A stretch of DNA of 64,000 nucleotides from Teredinibacter sp. KSP-S5-2. GTDB taxonomy: Bacteria > Pseudomonadota > Gammaproteobacteria > Pseudomonadales > Cellvibrionaceae. The stretch spans positions 1,796,001 to 1,860,000 of the forward strand of contig NZ_CP120416.1 in NCBI RefSeq assembly GCF_032773895.1. The letters run 5' to 3'. Below, piece by piece: positions 54,489-64,000 of this stretch; position 1 is the stretch's first letter, and each line of letters opens with the position of its first letter. The translations under genes were made by a program, and so were the position numbers. The notes beneath the pieces are model-generated. The model did no database searches. It had not been told where the DNA came from and saw nothing but the letters and a program-made list of their open reading frames with translations.

Positions 54489-54650
54489 GCCGTATTCTTT
54501 GATGCCATGCGGTTGAAATACCGCTTGGCACCCGCATTACTCAAAAAGCCGTTATAATTCGATGCCCGCAATGCCCGGCTGGGGGAAGCCGGATTGCCTT
54601 CAATAACAAAAACACTGATTTACTGCCTATAGGCTCTTTTGGACCTGACA

Positions 54651-56516
54651 ATGAACCGCTATCCGATTTGGAAATACATACTGATCCTCGTGATCGTTAT
54701 TTTTGGCTTCATCTACGCGTTACCCAATATCTATGCACCAGACCCGGCCATTCAGGTATCGGGGCACTCTGCTGCATTGACGATTGACGATGCCGTTCTT
54801 AAGAAAGTTGAACAAGCCCTGGACGAAGCTGGCATCAAACACTTTGGTGGTGAGCTTTCCGAAACCAATGTGACGGTACGTTTGTACTCACAAGATGATC
54901 AATTGGTTGCGCAAAGTAAGGTTCAAGAGTTCTTGAGTGAAGACTATGTTGTGGCTGTGAATCTAGCGCCCACAACACCAGACTGGTTGTTAAGCATCGG
55001 GGCCGAGCCTATGAAGTTAGGTTTGGACTTGGCGGGCGGAGTACACTTTTTGCTGGAAGTGGATACCCAAAAAATATTACAGGACGACCTGAAAAGCATT
55101 GAACGCCTATTCAAAACGGAAGTGCGTAAAGCCAATATTCGTGGCGTGCATATTGATAGAGAAGGAATGGGTTTGCGTATCACGGTGGATAGCGATGAAA
55201 AACGCACTCAAATTACTGAGATCTTGCGAGACAGCGTTCCAGAAATGGACTACGTCAAGTTGGAAGAAGAGGGCAAGTTTATTGCTCTGGCGAATTTCAA
55301 AGGCAGTTACATCAGCGAAAAAGAAGACTACGCAGTCACCCAAAACTTGACCACCCTACGTAACCGGGTAAATGAAATTGGTGTTTCCGAGCCCTTGGTA
55401 CAACGCCAAGGCCGTAACCGTATTGTGGTCGAGCTGCCCGGTATTCAGGATACCGCACGGGCAAAAAGTATCTTGGGTAAAACGGCTAACCTGGAGTTTC
55501 GCCTCGAAGCAACGCCTGAAGCACTTTCGACCCAAAAAGAGTTGTTCTCCTTTAAGAATGAGGATGAACAAGCGCGTTTTGGCGGCGCCTACCTTGAGAA
55601 ACGACCCATAGTGAAAGGTGACAGTGTCACCAACGCGCAGTTGGGATACGACCAGGACACGGGTTTACCGCAAGTAAATATTACACTCGATGGTAACGGT
55701 GGTACCAAAATGCATCGTTCGACCAGAAACAATGTTGGTCGGAGAATGGGGATTTTGTTTATTGAATATAAAACCCGCACCAATGTTTCGACAGACGAAA
55801 ACGGTGAAGAGGTTCGAACCTTTACCCAAATTCCCACTGAAAAAATTATCAGTTTGGCAACAGTTCGAAGTGCCTTGGGTAAAAGTTTCGTTATTACCGG
55901 TTTGGATAGCCCACAAGAAGCCTCTGAACTAGCCCTGTTACTAAGAGCCGGTGCGTTAGCTGCGCCAATGGGCTTTGTGGAAGAGCGGACAGTCGGGCCA
56001 TCTCTAGGGGCGGAAAATATCAAGATGGGCGTGGACTCCGTTAAGATCGGCCTGGGCCTGGTGTTACTGTTTATGTTGGTCTATTACCGCGTATTTGGCT
56101 TTGCTGCCAATATAGCCTTGGTTGCTAACCTGTTTATTTTGGTTGCGATTATGTCTGCGGTTGGCGCAACTCTGACCTTGCCGGGTATTGCCGGTATTGT
56201 CTTGACGGTCGGTATGGCGGTGGATGCCAACGTGCTGATCTTCTCTCGGATACGAGAGGAAATGAAGAATGGTGCACCGAATCAGACGGCTATTAAATCC
56301 GGTTTTGATCGTGCTTTCGTTACCATTCTCGATGCGAATATCACAACCTTGATCGTGGCGGCCATTCTGTTTGCCATAGGAACCGGGCCAATTAAAGGGT
56401 TCGCTGTGACACTTTCTATTGGTATTGTCACTTCTATGTTTACTGCGATTATGGGGTCCAGAGCCATTGTTAATTTGATATACGGTGGCCGTAACGTTAA
56501 GAAACTTTGGATCTAA
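54651..56516 (+). CDS. secD: Protein translocase accessory subunit SecD
   Basis: A 621-residue Sec accessory protein. Helix 1 is near 6-25 (IWKYILILVIVIFGF). The periplasmic P1 domain follows, starting with GLDLAGGVHFLLEVD and with RNRVNEIGVSEPLVQRQG. The C-terminal half has helices 2-6 with TVGMAVDANVLIFSRIREE. SecDF uses proton motive force to pull proteins out of the Sec channel. ATG 54651 is the family start. The upstream region contains TATAAT at 54553-54561 and a GC hairpin, so secDF may have its own promoter. Confidence 0.97.
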   Translation: MNRYPIWKYILILVIVIFGFIYALPNIYAPDPAIQVSGHSAALTIDDAVLKKVEQALDEAGIKHFGGELSETNVTVRLYSQDDQLVAQSKVQEFLSEDYVVAVNLAPTTPDWLLSIGAEPMKLGLDLAGGVHFLLEVDTQKILQDDLKSIERLFKTEVRKANIRGVHIDREGMGLRITVDSDEKRTQITEILRDSVPEMDYVKLEEEGKFIALANFKGSYISEKEDYAVTQNLTTLRNRVNEIGVSEPLVQRQGRNRIVVELPGIQDTARAKSILGKTANLEFRLEATPEALSTQKELFSFKNEDEQARFGGAYLEKRPIVKGDSVTNAQLGYDQDTGLPQVNITLDGNGGTKMHRSTRNNVGRRMGILFIEYKTRTNVSTDENGEEVRTFTQIPTEKIISLATVRSALGKSFVITGLDSPQEASELALLLRAGALAAPMGFVEERTVGPSLGAENIKMGVDSVKIGLGLVLLFMLVYYRVFGFAANIALVANLFILVAIMSAVGATLTLPGIAGIVLTVGMAVDANVLIFSRIREEMKNGAPNQTAIKSGFDRAFVTILDANITTLIVAAILFAIGTGPIKGFAVTLSIGIVTSMFTAIMGSRAIVNLIYGGRNVKKLWI

Positions 56517-56545
56517 CCCGAAAAAGAATTTGAAGAGATATTCTC

Positions 56546-57469
56546 ATGAGCAAAGATAATGTATTTGATTTTATGGGCAAGCGATATATCGCCGCTGTAT
56601 TTTCAATTTTACTGCTAATTGGTTCCGTTGTTTCCCTGGCGATGAACGGTTTAAATTTTGGTTTGGATTTTACTGGTGGAACATTAGTCGAACTCCACTA
56701 TCCCCAAACCGCTAACCTGGAGTCTATTCGTTCGGAAATAAAAGAGGGTGGTTACCCCAATGCGAGCGTAGTCAACTTCGGTTCAGACAAAGACGTGTTA
56801 GTGCGTGTACAGACAGACAACCCTAAGCTTGGTGATGAGATTGCCCAATACCTTGGCGAAAAATCTGGGCAGAATGTTCAGCGTAAGCGTGTGGAGTATG
56901 TTGGGCCTCAAGTGGGTGAGGAGCTGCGTGATATGGGTGGTATCGGTATGCTCATCGCGTTGGTGGTCGTACTCATATATGTTGCTGTTCGTTTCCAGAT
57001 AAAATTTTCCATTGGTGCGGTTGGGGCACTCGCGCACGACGTTGTGATCGTATTGGGCTTTTTCTCCGTACTTCAGTTGGACTTCGATTTGACCGTGCTG
57101 GCTGCGGTGCTGGCTGTTGTCGGTTACTCGCTGAACGATACTATTGTTGTGTCCGACCGGATCCGCGAAAATTTCCGTGTGATGCGTAAGGGGACGGCAA
57201 TTGAAATTATTAATATCTCATTGTCGCAAACGCTTGGTCGGACGTTGATTACCTCATTAACGACGTTGTTAGTGCTTGTAGTCTTGTCAATCTTTGGTGG
57301 CGAAATGATTCATAATTTTGCCTCAGCACTGATAGTCGGTATTGTTATCGGTACTTATTCTTCGATCTACGTGGCAGCGAATGTTCTGCTATTAATGAAG
57401 ATTACCAAGGAAGACCTGATCCAGCCAGAAGTCGAAAAAGAGGGTGCGGATCAAGAAGCTCTAATGTAG
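56546..57469 (+). CDS. secF: Protein translocase accessory subunit SecF
   Basis: A 307-residue partner of SecD with six helices: FDFMGKRYIAAVFSILLL, GLDFTGGTLVELHYPQ, then helices 2-6 with VGYSLNDTIVVSDRIRENF and TTLLVLVVLSIFGGEMIHNF. It starts 30 bases after the secD stop with GAAGAG upstream. SecD and SecF form one complex in the inner membrane. Confidence 0.97.
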   Translation: MSKDNVFDFMGKRYIAAVFSILLLIGSVVSLAMNGLNFGLDFTGGTLVELHYPQTANLESIRSEIKEGGYPNASVVNFGSDKDVLVRVQTDNPKLGDEIAQYLGEKSGQNVQRKRVEYVGPQVGEELRDMGGIGMLIALVVVLIYVAVRFQIKFSIGAVGALAHDVVIVLGFFSVLQLDFDLTVLAAVLAVVGYSLNDTIVVSDRIRENFRVMRKGTAIEIINISLSQTLGRTLITSLTTLLVLVVLSIFGGEMIHNFASALIVGIVIGTYSSIYVAANVLLLMKITKEDLIQPEVEKEGADQEALM

Positions 57470-57526
57470 TATTTAGCGTCATCTAGGTAATATAAGAGAT
57501 GCTATTTTGCAGGATGAGAAAACAAA

Positions 57527-57841
57527 TCAGTGGCTTGAATTGCTGTTAGTGGCATTAGTGGTGTTGGGATTTGCCATGCTCCCGGTACTTGTTTGCTCAT
57601 TCTGGCATGGATACTTGTAGTGATCCTGGAATTGGCTTTGCCAGTACTCATCATACATTCCTTTGTGGGATGTAGGTGGTAACTGGCAAGCTTGCCTACT
57701 TTGAGAGTAGGTGTAATGGTTGGCCAGTTGGTCATACCAGTAGAGCGTAAAGTTTGCTTTATGGCTGCGTTCAGTGAGACCAAAATCACCCATCAACGAA
57801 AATATCTCCTGAATATTTTTCTTCACTCGTTGCGGTAGCAT
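57527..57841 (-). CDS. Small hydrophilic protein of unknown function
   Basis: A 104-residue protein on the minus strand with a strong ribosome site (AAAGGAGAAG, ATG 57841). It begins MLPQRVKKNIQEIFSLMGDF; the middle is Tyr/Gln/His-rich and the tail is Asn/Thr/Ser-rich (low complexity). No signal peptide or membrane segment and no family recognised. It is convergent with secF and divergent from the hybrid kinase. Confidence 0.55.
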   Translation of the reverse strand: MLPQRVKKNIQEIFSLMGDFGLTERSHKANFTLYWYDQLANHYTYSQSRQACQLPPTSHKGMYDEYWQSQFQDHYKYPCQNEQTSTGSMANPNTTNATNSNSSH

Positions 57842-58005
57842 ACTTCTCCTTTCAGGCTTTGTCCGGAGCCCGTCCAATTAAAATCATTGTTAAATTATAG
57901 TCTCGCGCCTTTGTGTCAGATTGAGTTATGATGAATTTGTATAACTAAAGCGGTTGAATGAGCAAATAACTATACCGCTGGATTTACGGAACAGGTTGGT
58001 TGGCT

Positions 58006-60048
58006 ATGGCTTGGATACAAAAACTCTCACGGGCATCGGGTAAGGAATCTGTTGAAGATTTAATGCAACAGAAAAAGCAACTGCTAGTAGCCGTGGATCG
58101 GTATAACCGCATATTCATGGGCAGCCGCGGTTACGGGTTTGTTGATTGGGATTTGTTAAATAAACGAATGCATTGGGACGGGGCATTCTGGGAAAACCTT
58201 GGATACAGCCAACAGGATATGGATCATATTTCAGACTCCAATCATTTTTTGGAGTATGTCCACCCGGATGATAGGGAGATCATGAACAATGCCATTCGTG
58301 GCCAACTAAAAAATCAGCATAACGGTGAAGTCACCTGTCGTATTCGAAGAAAGAAGGGTGGATACATTTGGGCGGAATTTCGCACTAGCGCAGTGAGGGA
58401 TGAAAATGGCTGGGTGAGTTTTATGTCCGGGATTGCCTTTGACGTCACCAAGCTTAAACAAACCGAGCAGGCCTTGCTTATTAGTGAGGCTCGTCATGCA
58501 CGTATTATTAAATCCTCAAATGATGGTATCTGGGAGTGGTCTGCCGATCATGGTGGCTTCCATTTCTCCAACCGTTGCTGGGAACAGTTGGGCTACACCG
58601 AGCATGATGATGTGGTGAATCAGGGAATTGACCGGGTTCAGGCTTGGCGTGCCCGTATGCATGCTGATGACGGTGAAGTGTTTGATAAAGTACTTAGAGA
58701 TCACATCCGTGGCAAGCGTCCGTTTGATATCGAATACCGAATCAAGGGCAAGGATGATGAGTGGCGTTGGATTCGCGCACGTGGGCAGATGACCTATAAC
58801 GAGAAGGGCGAGCCTAAACGGATGTCGGGCACCAATATGGATATCACTCAGCTTAAGAATGCAGAGGAGCGCGTGATCAAAGCAAAGGAAGCGGCGGAAA
58901 AAGCAAACCGGGCGAAGTCGGAGTTTTTGTCCAGTATGAGCCACGAGTTGAGGACTCCATTGAATGCAATCCTGGGTTTTGCGCAGCTTTTTGAATTAGA
59001 CAGCAACCTCAATTCAGACCAGTTGGCGAATGTCGAAGAGATAAAAAAAGCCGGCCATCATTTATTGCAACTCATTAGCGATGTTTTGGATTTGGCGAAA
59101 GTTGAAGCCGGGCGAATGAGTTTCTCCTTGGAGGAAATGACGCCGATACGATTGTTAAAAGAGTGCGTTGTTTACCTTAAGCCGCAGGCCTCTGAGCGGG
59201 ATATATCCATTACGACAGAATATAACGGCCTGGAAGAGCAAACTATCTGTGCCGATTGTGTTCGCTACAAACAGGTATTGCTGAATTTGATCAGTAACGC
59301 GGTGAAATATAACCGTGATGGCGGATCTGTGCATATTACCTGCTCAATCACGAAGGATGACCAATTCCGACTATCCGTAAAAGACACCGGAATCGGTATT
59401 CCCGCTGAATATCAGCATCAACTGTTCCAACCATTTAATCGTTTGAGTGCCGAAAACAGTCATATCGAAGGTACTGGTGTTGGCTTGGTGATTACCAAGC
59501 AATTGGTTGAACACATGGGTGGGCAACTGAGTTTTGCCAGCCAGGAAAACGTTGGCAGTGAGTTTTGGGTTGAGTTTCCAATCCAGTATGAGCAAACAGA
59601 TGTTAGTGCTCGTGAACGTACGGAAGAGCTATGGAATAGTGATGTCAACGAAATTCCAGAGTTAGAGATAACCACTACTAAGAAAATTCTGTATGTTGAA
59701 GATAACCCGCCAAACCAACGGTTAATGCAGCAGATTCTCGCGCGCTACCCTCAGCTTCAACTTGAGGTGGCGGGTGAGTCGCTTAGAGGTATTTATCTGG
59801 CAAGAACCTCGAAACCGGACATGATAATTCTGGATATTAACCTGCCGGGAATGGATGGTTTTGAAACATTGGATGTCTTAAAGAAAGACCCGCAAACAGA
59901 AAATATTCCGGTTATTGCGTTGTCGGCTAATGCCATGGCTCACGATATTAAACGGGGAGAGGAGTCAGGTTTTGAAACCTATCTCACCAAGCCTATTGAG
60001 ATTGGGAAGCTGATTGCGACCTGCAACCAGCTATTACGAGACAAATAG
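58006..60048 (+). CDS. Soluble PAS-PAS hybrid histidine kinase with C-terminal receiver
   Basis: A 680-residue protein with two PAS domains (about 40-150 and 160-285, the second ending in RWIRARGQMTYNEKGEPKRM), phosphoacceptor His313 (SHELRTPLN), ATPase boxes NLISNAVKYN, DTGIGIP and GTGVGLVI, and a receiver with Asp610 (ILDINLPGMDG) and Lys in TKPIE. No membrane segments, so it senses a cytoplasmic cue. ATG 58006 is chosen over a TTG two codons earlier. No response-regulator gene or output partner is adjacent. Confidence 0.92.
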   Translation: MAWIQKLSRASGKESVEDLMQQKKQLLVAVDRYNRIFMGSRGYGFVDWDLLNKRMHWDGAFWENLGYSQQDMDHISDSNHFLEYVHPDDREIMNNAIRGQLKNQHNGEVTCRIRRKKGGYIWAEFRTSAVRDENGWVSFMSGIAFDVTKLKQTEQALLISEARHARIIKSSNDGIWEWSADHGGFHFSNRCWEQLGYTEHDDVVNQGIDRVQAWRARMHADDGEVFDKVLRDHIRGKRPFDIEYRIKGKDDEWRWIRARGQMTYNEKGEPKRMSGTNMDITQLKNAEERVIKAKEAAEKANRAKSEFLSSMSHELRTPLNAILGFAQLFELDSNLNSDQLANVEEIKKAGHHLLQLISDVLDLAKVEAGRMSFSLEEMTPIRLLKECVVYLKPQASERDISITTEYNGLEEQTICADCVRYKQVLLNLISNAVKYNRDGGSVHITCSITKDDQFRLSVKDTGIGIPAEYQHQLFQPFNRLSAENSHIEGTGVGLVITKQLVEHMGGQLSFASQENVGSEFWVEFPIQYEQTDVSARERTEELWNSDVNEIPELEITTTKKILYVEDNPPNQRLMQQILARYPQLQLEVAGESLRGIYLARTSKPDMIILDINLPGMDGFETLDVLKKDPQTENIPVIALSANAMAHDIKRGEESGFETYLTKPIEIGKLIATCNQLLRDK

Positions 60049-60051
60049 CAT

Positions 60052-60852
60052 TTAGGCGTTGCCTAAATGCTTTCCAACGATCTGTAGTAAAGGTTTGAAG
60101 GTTTTTGGTGTGGCGCAGACTAAGTTACCTTTATCCATGTAACCGTTACCGCCTTTAAAGTCCGATAACAGGCCGCCGGATTCTTTTACCAGCAATACGC
60201 CTGCTGCCATGTCCCAGGGTTTTAATCCGATCTCCCAGAAACCATCAAATCGGCCTGCTGCGACGTAGGCCAAGTCCAGCGCGGCAGAACCCGCACGGCG
60301 GATGCCTGCGGTTTGGCCAGCGATTTCTCTCACACAATCCAGATAACCGTCGATATTTTGCAGGGCATAGCCGTTAAAAGGAATGCCTGTACCAATTAGT
60401 GCGCCGTCCATTCCTTTACAACCGGAAACACGGATTCGTCGACCGTTAAGCATGGCACCTTTGCCGCGGCTGGCGGTAAACTCTTCGCGCTTGATTGGGT
60501 CGAGTACGACAGCGTGTTCAATTTGCCCCTTGTACAAGCATGCGAGGGAAACGGAAAACTGGGGGATACCGTGTAAGAAGTTGGTTGTGCCGTCCAGAGG
60601 GTCAATAATCCACTCATAGTCCGCGTCTTTTGGCCCGACGGTGCCGGACTCTTCGCCCAGAAACTTGTGATCAGGGTAGGATTTACTCAAATGGTAAATG
60701 ACTTCTTGCTCAGACTTTCGGTCCACTTCGCTGACATAGTCATTGCGGCCTTTCTCTTCAATGTTAACCATATCCAGGCGTTCAAAAGCCTGTTCGACCA
60801 GTTCACCTGCTTTTCGGGCTGCTTTTAAGGCAATGCTGAGCATTGGTTCCAT
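60052..60852 (-). CDS. suhB: Inositol-1-monophosphatase family protein SuhB
   Basis: A 266-residue metal-dependent phosphatase: GEESGT, the metal-binding DPLDGTTNFLHGIPQFSVSL loop and KPWDMAAGVLLVKESGG. In E. coli SuhB also takes part in rRNA transcription antitermination. It starts at ATG 60852 on the minus strand and is divergent from trmJ, an arrangement common in Gammaproteobacteria. The 175-base spacer between the two carries both promoters. Confidence 0.95.
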   Translation of the reverse strand: MEPMLSIALKAARKAGELVEQAFERLDMVNIEEKGRNDYVSEVDRKSEQEVIYHLSKSYPDHKFLGEESGTVGPKDADYEWIIDPLDGTTNFLHGIPQFSVSLACLYKGQIEHAVVLDPIKREEFTASRGKGAMLNGRRIRVSGCKGMDGALIGTGIPFNGYALQNIDGYLDCVREIAGQTAGIRRAGSAALDLAYVAAGRFDGFWEIGLKPWDMAAGVLLVKESGGLLSDFKGGNGYMDKGNLVCATPKTFKPLLQIVGKHLGNA

Positions 60853-61027
60853 AATTATTTCTACTTCTTGGAGTTAGTGGATAGGAAAGGCGCGCAATTA
60901 TACCAGTATCACGGGCGCTACGGCTATTTGAATGCGAGGTGGACACTGCTAAACTTGGCGCCCCATTATTAGGCCCGATTTGAGATGTTTTCTTGAGTCA
61001 GATGAAGCTAGAGGATACCCCCAACAG

Positions 61028-61816
61028 ATGTCAGATTCCGTTTTTCCCAATATTCGTATCGTCATGGTAAATACCACACATCCCGGCAACATCGGCGCTG
61101 CCGCACGGGCTATGAAGAATATGGGGTTGTCCACACTTGTCCTAGTTGAACCGAAAGAATACCCGGCAGAGAAAGCCGTATGGCGCGCTGCTGGTGCGTT
61201 GGATGTTTTGGATAATGTGCAGGTAGTGTCCACGCTGGATGAAGCCATTGCTGATTGTGGGTTGGTGGTGGGAACCAGCGCGAGAGAACGACGCATTCCC
61301 TGGCCGTTAGTGACGCCAAGAGAATGTGGTGATCGAGTGTGGGCGGAAGCCAAGCATCATGAAGTTGCTATTTTGTTTGGCCGGGAAGACCGGGGCTTAA
61401 CCAATGACGAGCTGCAAAAGTGCCAATATCATGTCCATATACCGGCTAACAGTGAATACAGCTCGCTAAACATTGCCGCTGCAATTCAAGTTATTTGTTA
61501 TGAAATTCGTATGTCATACCTTACGGATAAAGAAGGTAAAGCACCGCATTTTGATGATTGGGATATGCCGCCGGCGAAACAAAAAGATGTAGAGCTCTAT
61601 TTTGAACACCTTGAAGATACGTTAAGTAAATTGGGTTTTTTAGATTTAAAAAACCCACGGCAAACCGTTACACGACTACGTCGTTTGTATAATCGTATTC
61701 GCATGGATCAGATGGAGTTGGGCATTATGCGGGGTATGCTCACTTCCATTCAGAATTATATTTACCATTCGGAGAATAGAATTAGGGAATTAACTGCGCG
61801 CGACGAGCAAAAGTAA
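61028..61816 (+). CDS. trmJ: tRNA (cytidine/uridine-2'-O)-methyltransferase TrmJ
   Basis: A 262-residue SPOUT methyltransferase that modifies tRNA position 32. [34 protein letters not shown] and [15 protein letters not shown] are family motifs. ATG 61028 is preferred because homology begins directly there; the frame is open about 16 codons further upstream. It is four bases before iscS. In many relatives cysE and/or iscR lie between trmJ and iscS; here they are missing. Confidence 0.95.
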   Translation: MSDSVFPNIRIVMVNTTHPGNIGAAARAMKNMGLSTLVLVEPKEYPAEKAVWRAAGALDVLDNVQVVSTLDEAIADCGLVVGTSARERRIPWPLVTPRECGDRVWAEAKHHEVAILFGREDRGLTNDELQKCQYHVHIPANSEYSSLNIAAAIQVICYEIRMSYLTDKEGKAPHFDDWDMPPAKQKDVELYFEHLEDTLSKLGFLDLKNPRQTVTRLRRLYNRIRMDQMELGIMRGMLTSIQNYIYHSENRIRELTARDEQK

Positions 61817-61820
61817 CAGT

Positions 61821-62960
61821 ATGTTAGAGCCAATATATTTAGATTATGCCGCGACAACACCAGTGGATACCCGTGTTGCCAAAGCGATGATGCAGTGTTT
61901 GACCAAAGACGGTAATTTTGGCAACCCTGCGTCACGGTCACACAGTTTAGGTTGGCGTGCTGAAGAGGCGGTTGAAAATGCACGTCGTCATGTTGCGGAT
62001 TTAATTCACGCGGACCCGAGAGAAATTGTTTGGACCAGTGGTGCGACGGAATCCAATAATCTGGCTATAAAAGGCATTCTAGAAAAAAATCAGGCCAAAG
62101 GTAAACATATTATTACCAGCCAGATTGAGCATAAAGCGGTGTTGGATACGTGTCAGTATATGGTGTCTCAGGGTTATAAGGCCACCTATTTGCAGCCGGA
62201 TTCCGAAGGCTTGATATCACCGGAACAAGTGGCCGACTCGTTGCAGGAAGAAACGGTGCTGGTTTCACTCATGCACGTGAACAATGAAATCGGTGTGATT
62301 AACGATTTAAATTCTATTGGTAAAATCTGTCGGGACAAGTCTGTTTTTTTTCATGTGGATGCAGCACAAAGTGCAGGTAAATTAGATATCGATGTGGTGC
62401 AGGATAATATCGATTTATTGTCTATCTCTGCGCATAAGATGTATGGTCCAAAAGGAATCGGTGCGCTCTATGTAAGGCGACACCCGGATGTAAAACTCGT
62501 TGCTCAAATACACGGTGGTGGTCATGAACGGGGAATGCGCTCCGGTACTTTGGCAACCCACCAAATTGTTGGTTTGGGCGAAGCTGCTCGCATTGCCAGC
62601 CAGGAAAAAGATGCTGACATTCAACGAATTAAAAACCTGGCAGATACATTTATTACCCAGATCACTAAAGTAGAAGGGATGGGGCTAAATGGCAGCCGTG
62701 ATTGCCGTTACCCTGGTATTGTGAATATACATTTCGGCGGGTTTGATGGTGAGACGCTTCTTATGACGTTGCGTGAACTCGCTATTTCTTCTGGTTCTGC
62801 CTGTACTTCCGCCAGTGTAGAACCTTCTTATGTGATTAAGGCCCTGGGGGTGAGTAATGCCCTGGCGGATGCCTCTCTAAGATTTAGCTTTGGTCGGTAT
62901 ACAACAGAAAACGAAGTGCAAAAGGCCATAGAAATTGTGACCAAGGTAATAGGGAAATAG
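61821..62960 (+). CDS. iscS: Cysteine desulfurase IscS
   Basis: A 379-residue group I desulfurase. It begins [16 protein letters not shown]. Schiff-base Lys is in [12 protein letters not shown] and the mobile-loop Cys in [14 protein letters not shown]. The length is slightly shorter than E. coli IscS (404), mainly at the C-terminus, the part that binds IscU. No iscU, iscA, hscBA or fdx follow. It may now serve tRNA thiolation and other sulphur transfer while SUF builds clusters. Confidence 0.95.
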   Translation: MLEPIYLDYAATTPVDTRVAKAMMQCLTKDGNFGNPASRSHSLGWRAEEAVENARRHVADLIHADPREIVWTSGATESNNLAIKGILEKNQAKGKHIITSQIEHKAVLDTCQYMVSQGYKATYLQPDSEGLISPEQVADSLQEETVLVSLMHVNNEIGVINDLNSIGKICRDKSVFFHVDAAQSAGKLDIDVVQDNIDLLSISAHKMYGPKGIGALYVRRHPDVKLVAQIHGGGHERGMRSGTLATHQIVGLGEAARIASQEKDADIQRIKNLADTFITQITKVEGMGLNGSRDCRYPGIVNIHFGGFDGETLLMTLRELAISSGSACTSASVEPSYVIKALGVSNALADASLRFSFGRYTTENEVQKAIEIVTKVIGK

Positions 62961-63055
62961 CCAATTTTCTAGCATTTATGCTTGATTCTGGTGTTGCCTG
63001 ATTTCTGAACAGTGTTACACTTCCAGCACAAGTATAAATAACAATAATAAGTACT

Positions 63056-63460
63056 ATGAAAAACTATATCAGTATCCCTATATTACTTCTTTCCCTGGCC
63101 GTGCATGCTGAAGATGGTGCTATGTGCCCTCATCATGACAGCCATCAAGTTAAAATGCTTAATGAAAAAATCAGTGCCGCTCCGGATGATTTATCGTTGC
63201 GTTCTGAGCGCGGTCAGCACTATTTGGCAGAAGAGAAATTCGATAAAGCAGCGGCAGACTTTCAATTTGTTCTGACTCATCAGCCAGAATCGTTGCAAGC
63301 TCACTTAGATATGGCTAAGGCATTGGTCGGCATGGATAAAACTGCGGCGGCGCAAAACTATTTGCAGCAGTATATCGAGAAAGCTTCTTCCAACCAACAA
63401 CATGCCAGTCAGTTAGAAGAAGCTCAGGTATTATTGAAAGAGATTACTCAGGTGAAGTAG
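63056..63460 (+). CDS. Exported TPR-like protein
   Basis: A 134-residue protein with signal peptide ending AVHA. Residues 45-115 (SLRSERGQHYLAEEKFDKAA, FQFVLTHQPESLQAHLDMAK) form two TPR-like helical repeats. A Cys-His-rich start of the mature part (MCPHHDSHQ) is notable, perhaps metal-binding. Its 3' end overlaps the convergent deacetylase gene by 17 bases. Function unknown. Confidence 0.75.
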   Translation: MKNYISIPILLLSLAVHAEDGAMCPHHDSHQVKMLNEKISAAPDDLSLRSERGQHYLAEEKFDKAAADFQFVLTHQPESLQAHLDMAKALVGMDKTAAAQNYLQQYIEKASSNQQHASQLEEAQVLLKEITQVK

Positions 63461-64000
63461 TCTGCGTGTCTTGTTGTACTTTCACGTAATCGGCAATATT
63501 GCTTACGGTATCAAACCAGATTTGATTTTTGGGGTCTTGGGCATATTCAATTAATGCCTTTAATGTTTTTTCCCGCGTACTGTATTGCCCACTTAGTCCG
63601 ACATCGTGCCCGGCAAAAATAACCCAGCGATTTTGTTTTTGTGCCTGTTTTATCACAGGGAGTAATTCGCTGAATGGCAAATCATCCATGCGTGAACCGG
63701 CGAGTTGATATATGTCGACGAAGCTGGGATCGTTCAAATATTCTGTTAGCCACAATCTGGAGTTTGAAAAAATATCTGCGGCGACGGGAACATAGCTTTT
63801 TGCATTGACACCTTTGCCAACCGCAGTTTGTCCACATGGATAGGCAAACGTTTTTGGAATAACTCCCAGTTTTTCATGAATTAATTTATTTGAATTCGTG
63901 AGTTCCTGACGAATTTCTTCGATAGTGAAATCTTCAACTTCCACGTCGTTCAAGCGTGTCCAGGCGAAATTGCCGCTGCATGGATGTCGAGTTGTATGGT
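63444..64000 (-). CDS. Polysaccharide deacetylase-like protein, partial (cut by window end)
   Basis: The minus-strand frame is open to the window edge, so the N-terminus lies outside. Visible residues read HPCSGNFAWTRLNDVEVEDF, a His and a Pro-Cys-x-Gly-Asn motif, then KTFAYPCGQTAVGKG, FAGHDVGLSGQYST and TVSNIADYV. These are features of the NodB/carbohydrate esterase 4 fold in chitooligosaccharide or peptidoglycan deacetylase-like proteins. TTG at 63953 is internal to the open frame, not the true start. It overlaps the TPR gene tail to tail. Confidence 0.75.
   Translation of the reverse strand, partial: HTTRHPCSGNFAWTRLNDVEVEDFTIEEIRQELTNSNKLIHEKLGVIPKTFAYPCGQTAVGKGVNAKSYVPVAADIFSNSRLWLTEYLNDPSFVDIYQLAGSRMDDLPFSELLPVIKQAQKQNRWVIFAGHDVGLSGQYSTREKTLKALIEYAQDPKNQIWFDTVSNIADYVKVQQDTQTTSPE

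Overview
The window looks like chromosome of a marine-type gammaproteobacterium, by eye moderately AT-rich. The queA-tgt-secD-secF block, suhB/trmJ/iscS, an IscR-controlled SUF operon, a large TonB-dependent receptor, a PEP-CTERM-like protein and integron remnants together suggest a Cellvibrionaceae-like lineage. That placement is an inference from gene content; no 16S rRNA gene is present.

Region 1 (1-20.2 kb) is a biosynthetic locus followed by a sensing and export locus. A single-module type I PKS (KS-AT-DH-pseudoKR-ER-KR-ACP) is followed, on the same strand and nearly without gaps, by a hotdog thioesterase, a type II alpha/beta thioesterase, a GH3-family acyl-adenylating/amido-synthetase-like enzyme, an exported alpha/beta hydrolase and an enolase-superfamily (MLE subgroup) enzyme. 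A stem-loop terminator closes the run. An OmpR-type response regulator and histidine kinase, a PepSY-MipA/OmpV outer-membrane protein, a periplasmic adaptor and an RND pump follow. A reasonable model is that the PKS acyl chain is joined to an amino acid by the GH3 enzyme, epimerised, processed in the periplasm, and then sensed and pumped out.

Region 2 (20.3-25.4 kb) and region 4 (38.7-43.3 kb) are two relics of one integron type. Each has a decayed intI on the minus strand, a shared leader of about 460 bp with a conserved promoter-like element, a conserved 20-codon leader reading frame whose stop codon straddles the attI crossover, and a train of small orphan genes separated by attC-like sites. 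Region 4 ends with a transposase fossil.

Region 3 (25.4-38.7 kb) holds a GGDEF-EAL protein, a ThDP-dependent enzyme paired with a KAS III-like synthase, a TonB receptor with a solute-binding protein on the minus strand, several small genes (DUF3592-like, ABM, YgbA-like) and a PEP-CTERM-like exported protein.

Region 5 (43.7-64 kb) is housekeeping. It contains tRNA-Leu(CAA), iscR-sufBCDS-sufA-sufT with a recognisable IscR-type operator on the iscR promoter, a lipoprotein of the sugar-isomerase fold, sufE, queA-tgt-secD-secF (without yajC), a hybrid histidine kinase, suhB, and trmJ-iscS without iscR, iscU or the rest of isc. A small TPR-like protein and a polysaccharide deacetylase cut by the window end complete it. 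Iron-sulphur assembly here appears to have been handed to SUF under IscR, with IscS retained alone.
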